A stretch of 64,000 bases of DNA, from positions 1,984,001 through 2,048,000 of the forward strand of contig NZ_CP099397.1 in NCBI RefSeq assembly GCF_021495345.1, in the 5' to 3' direction. This document shows positions 63,258 through 64,000 of the stretch, one piece after another (the stretch's first letter is position 1; the number at the start of each line of letters is the position of its first letter). The stretch comes from Pseudomonas hydrolytica (lineage in GTDB: Bacteria > Pseudomonadota > Gammaproteobacteria > Pseudomonadales > Pseudomonadaceae). The notes beneath the pieces were generated by a model. That model was not told where the DNA came from, made no database searches, and saw only the letters and a list, made by a program, of their open reading frames with translations. The position numbers and the translations under genes are program-made.

Positions 63258-64000
63258 ATGGTTTCACGACGCGATTTCTTTCTCGGGGCTGGCGCCATCG
63301 GCGCTGCGGTGGCCACTTCGGCGGTCAGCCGGGTGGCCATGGCGGCCCTGCCCGAACCGGTGCTGCAGGCCAGCGCCGACACCCAACCGCCGTTGCAGCC
63401 GAACAGCGGGCGCCCCTACAACCCGGTGGTCACCCTCAACGGCTGGACCCTGCCGTGGCGGATGAACAACGGCGTCAAGGAGTTCCACCTGGTCGCCGAG
63501 CCGGTGGTGCGCGAGCTGGCGCCCGGCTACAAGGCCCACCTGTGGGGTTACAACGGTCAGTCGCCGGGGCCGACCATCGAGGTGGTGGAGGGCGACCGGG
63601 TGCGCATCTTCGTCACCAACAAACTGCCCGAGCACACCAGCATCCACTGGCACGGCCAGCGTCTGCCCAACGGCATGGACGGCGTGGCGGGCCTGACCCA
63701 GCCGGCGATTCCGGTGGGCAAGACCTTCGTCTACGAGTTCGTCGCCCGCCGCCCCGGCACCTTCATGTACCACCCGCACGCCGACGAGATGGTGCAGATG
63801 GCCATGGGCATGATGGGGTTCTGGGTCACCCACCCCAAGGAGCATCATCCGCTGATCAGCGAGGTGGACCGCGACTACTGCTTCCTGCTCAGCGCCTACG
63901 ACATCGAGCCGGGCGCCTACACGCCGAAGATCATGCAGATGCTCGATTTCAACCTGTGGACCTTCAACAGCCGCGTGTTTCCCGGCATCGACCCGCTGGT
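63258..64000 (+). CDS. Multicopper oxidase, 3' end outside the window
   Basis: An open frame of at least 247 codons that runs off the window end. The N-terminus has a Tat signal (VSRRDFFLGAGAIGAAVA, residues 2-19). A cupredoxin domain includes GYNGQSPGPTIEVVEGDRV near 95-113. The copper motifs are IHWHGQRLPNG near 130 and FMYHPHADEM near 172. The second motif reads HPH where laccase-type enzymes often have HSH. A Met-rich stretch (MVQMAMGMMG) follows. It probably oxidises Cu(I) in the periplasm. The C-terminal copper sites are not in view. ATG has AAGGAAT upstream. Confidence 0.9.
   Translation, partial: MVSRRDFFLGAGAIGAAVATSAVSRVAMAALPEPVLQASADTQPPLQPNSGRPYNPVVTLNGWTLPWRMNNGVKEFHLVAEPVVRELAPGYKAHLWGYNGQSPGPTIEVVEGDRVRIFVTNKLPEHTSIHWHGQRLPNGMDGVAGLTQPAIPVGKTFVYEFVARRPGTFMYHPHADEMVQMAMGMMGFWVTHPKEHHPLISEVDRDYCFLLSAYDIEPGAYTPKIMQMLDFNLWTFNSRVFPGIDPL

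Overview
The window is a GC-rich, gene-dense chromosomal segment of a Pseudomonas-type gammaproteobacterium. The evidence is the gene content: a cvpA-purF-metZ-SDR block, etfBA facing the ETF:ubiquinone oxidoreductase gene, a complete acyclic-terpene-utilisation (atu) cluster, eutBC without microcompartment genes, a DUF2897 gene and GTAG-type REP palindromes. This combination resembles the P. mendocina/oleovorans group, but the species is not proven. I see no rRNA, tRNA, CRISPR array, insertion sequence or prophage.

Layout. 1-4.3 kb: housekeeping genes cvpA, purF, metZ and an SDR. 4.3-8.1 kb: the electron-transfer-flavoprotein system, ETF-QO divergent from etfBA, with a PsrA-like box between them. 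8.1-11.2 kb: an alpha/beta hydrolase, a periplasmic solute-binding protein and two envelope lipoproteins (DUF4398, OmpA-like). 11.3-12.8 kb: a MocR-type regulator with direct repeats upstream. 12.9-18.7 kb: a translationally coupled trio (VWA lipoprotein, ECF sigma factor, membrane-anchored protein), a lipoprotein and a large unrecognised membrane protein. 18.7-31.0 kb: atuHGFEDCBA on the minus strand and divergent atuR, with an inverted pair of 14-bp operators between atuA and atuR. 31.0-33.7 kb: two tandem solute-binding paralogues, a CPBP membrane protease and a small DUF2897 protein. 33.8-41.6 kb: eutBC, pyrF, an SDR, a bile-acid-type symporter, a BenE transporter, a LysE exporter and a membrane protein. 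41.6-45.6 kb: an iron-uptake signalling trio (TonB receptor, FecR, ECF sigma) with a Fur-like box. 45.7-48.8 kb: MarR, aminotransferase, GST and AraC genes. 48.8-59.4 kb: a long minus-strand series in which an esterase gene precedes a compact set of isochorismatase-like hydrolase, membrane ABM protein, Tat amidohydrolase, MFS exporter, alpha/beta hydrolase, beta-propeller histidine kinase and LuxR-type regulator. 59.6-61.0 kb: an amino-acid permease. 61.1-64.0 kb: the start of a copper-handling cluster, with a TolC-like lipoprotein and a multicopper oxidase cut by the window end.

How the parts fit. The atu genes activate citronellol/geraniol-derived acids as CoA esters, dehydrogenate, carboxylate and hydrate them. 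Electrons from the AtuD dehydrogenase would pass to EtfAB and ETF-QO, also encoded here. The most system-like uncharacterised groups are the 48.8-58.3 kb operon and the 12.9-15.8 kb VWA/sigma module. The window also holds three classes of GTAG REP palindromes. They sit in most atu gene junctions and supply the stop codons of at least three genes.
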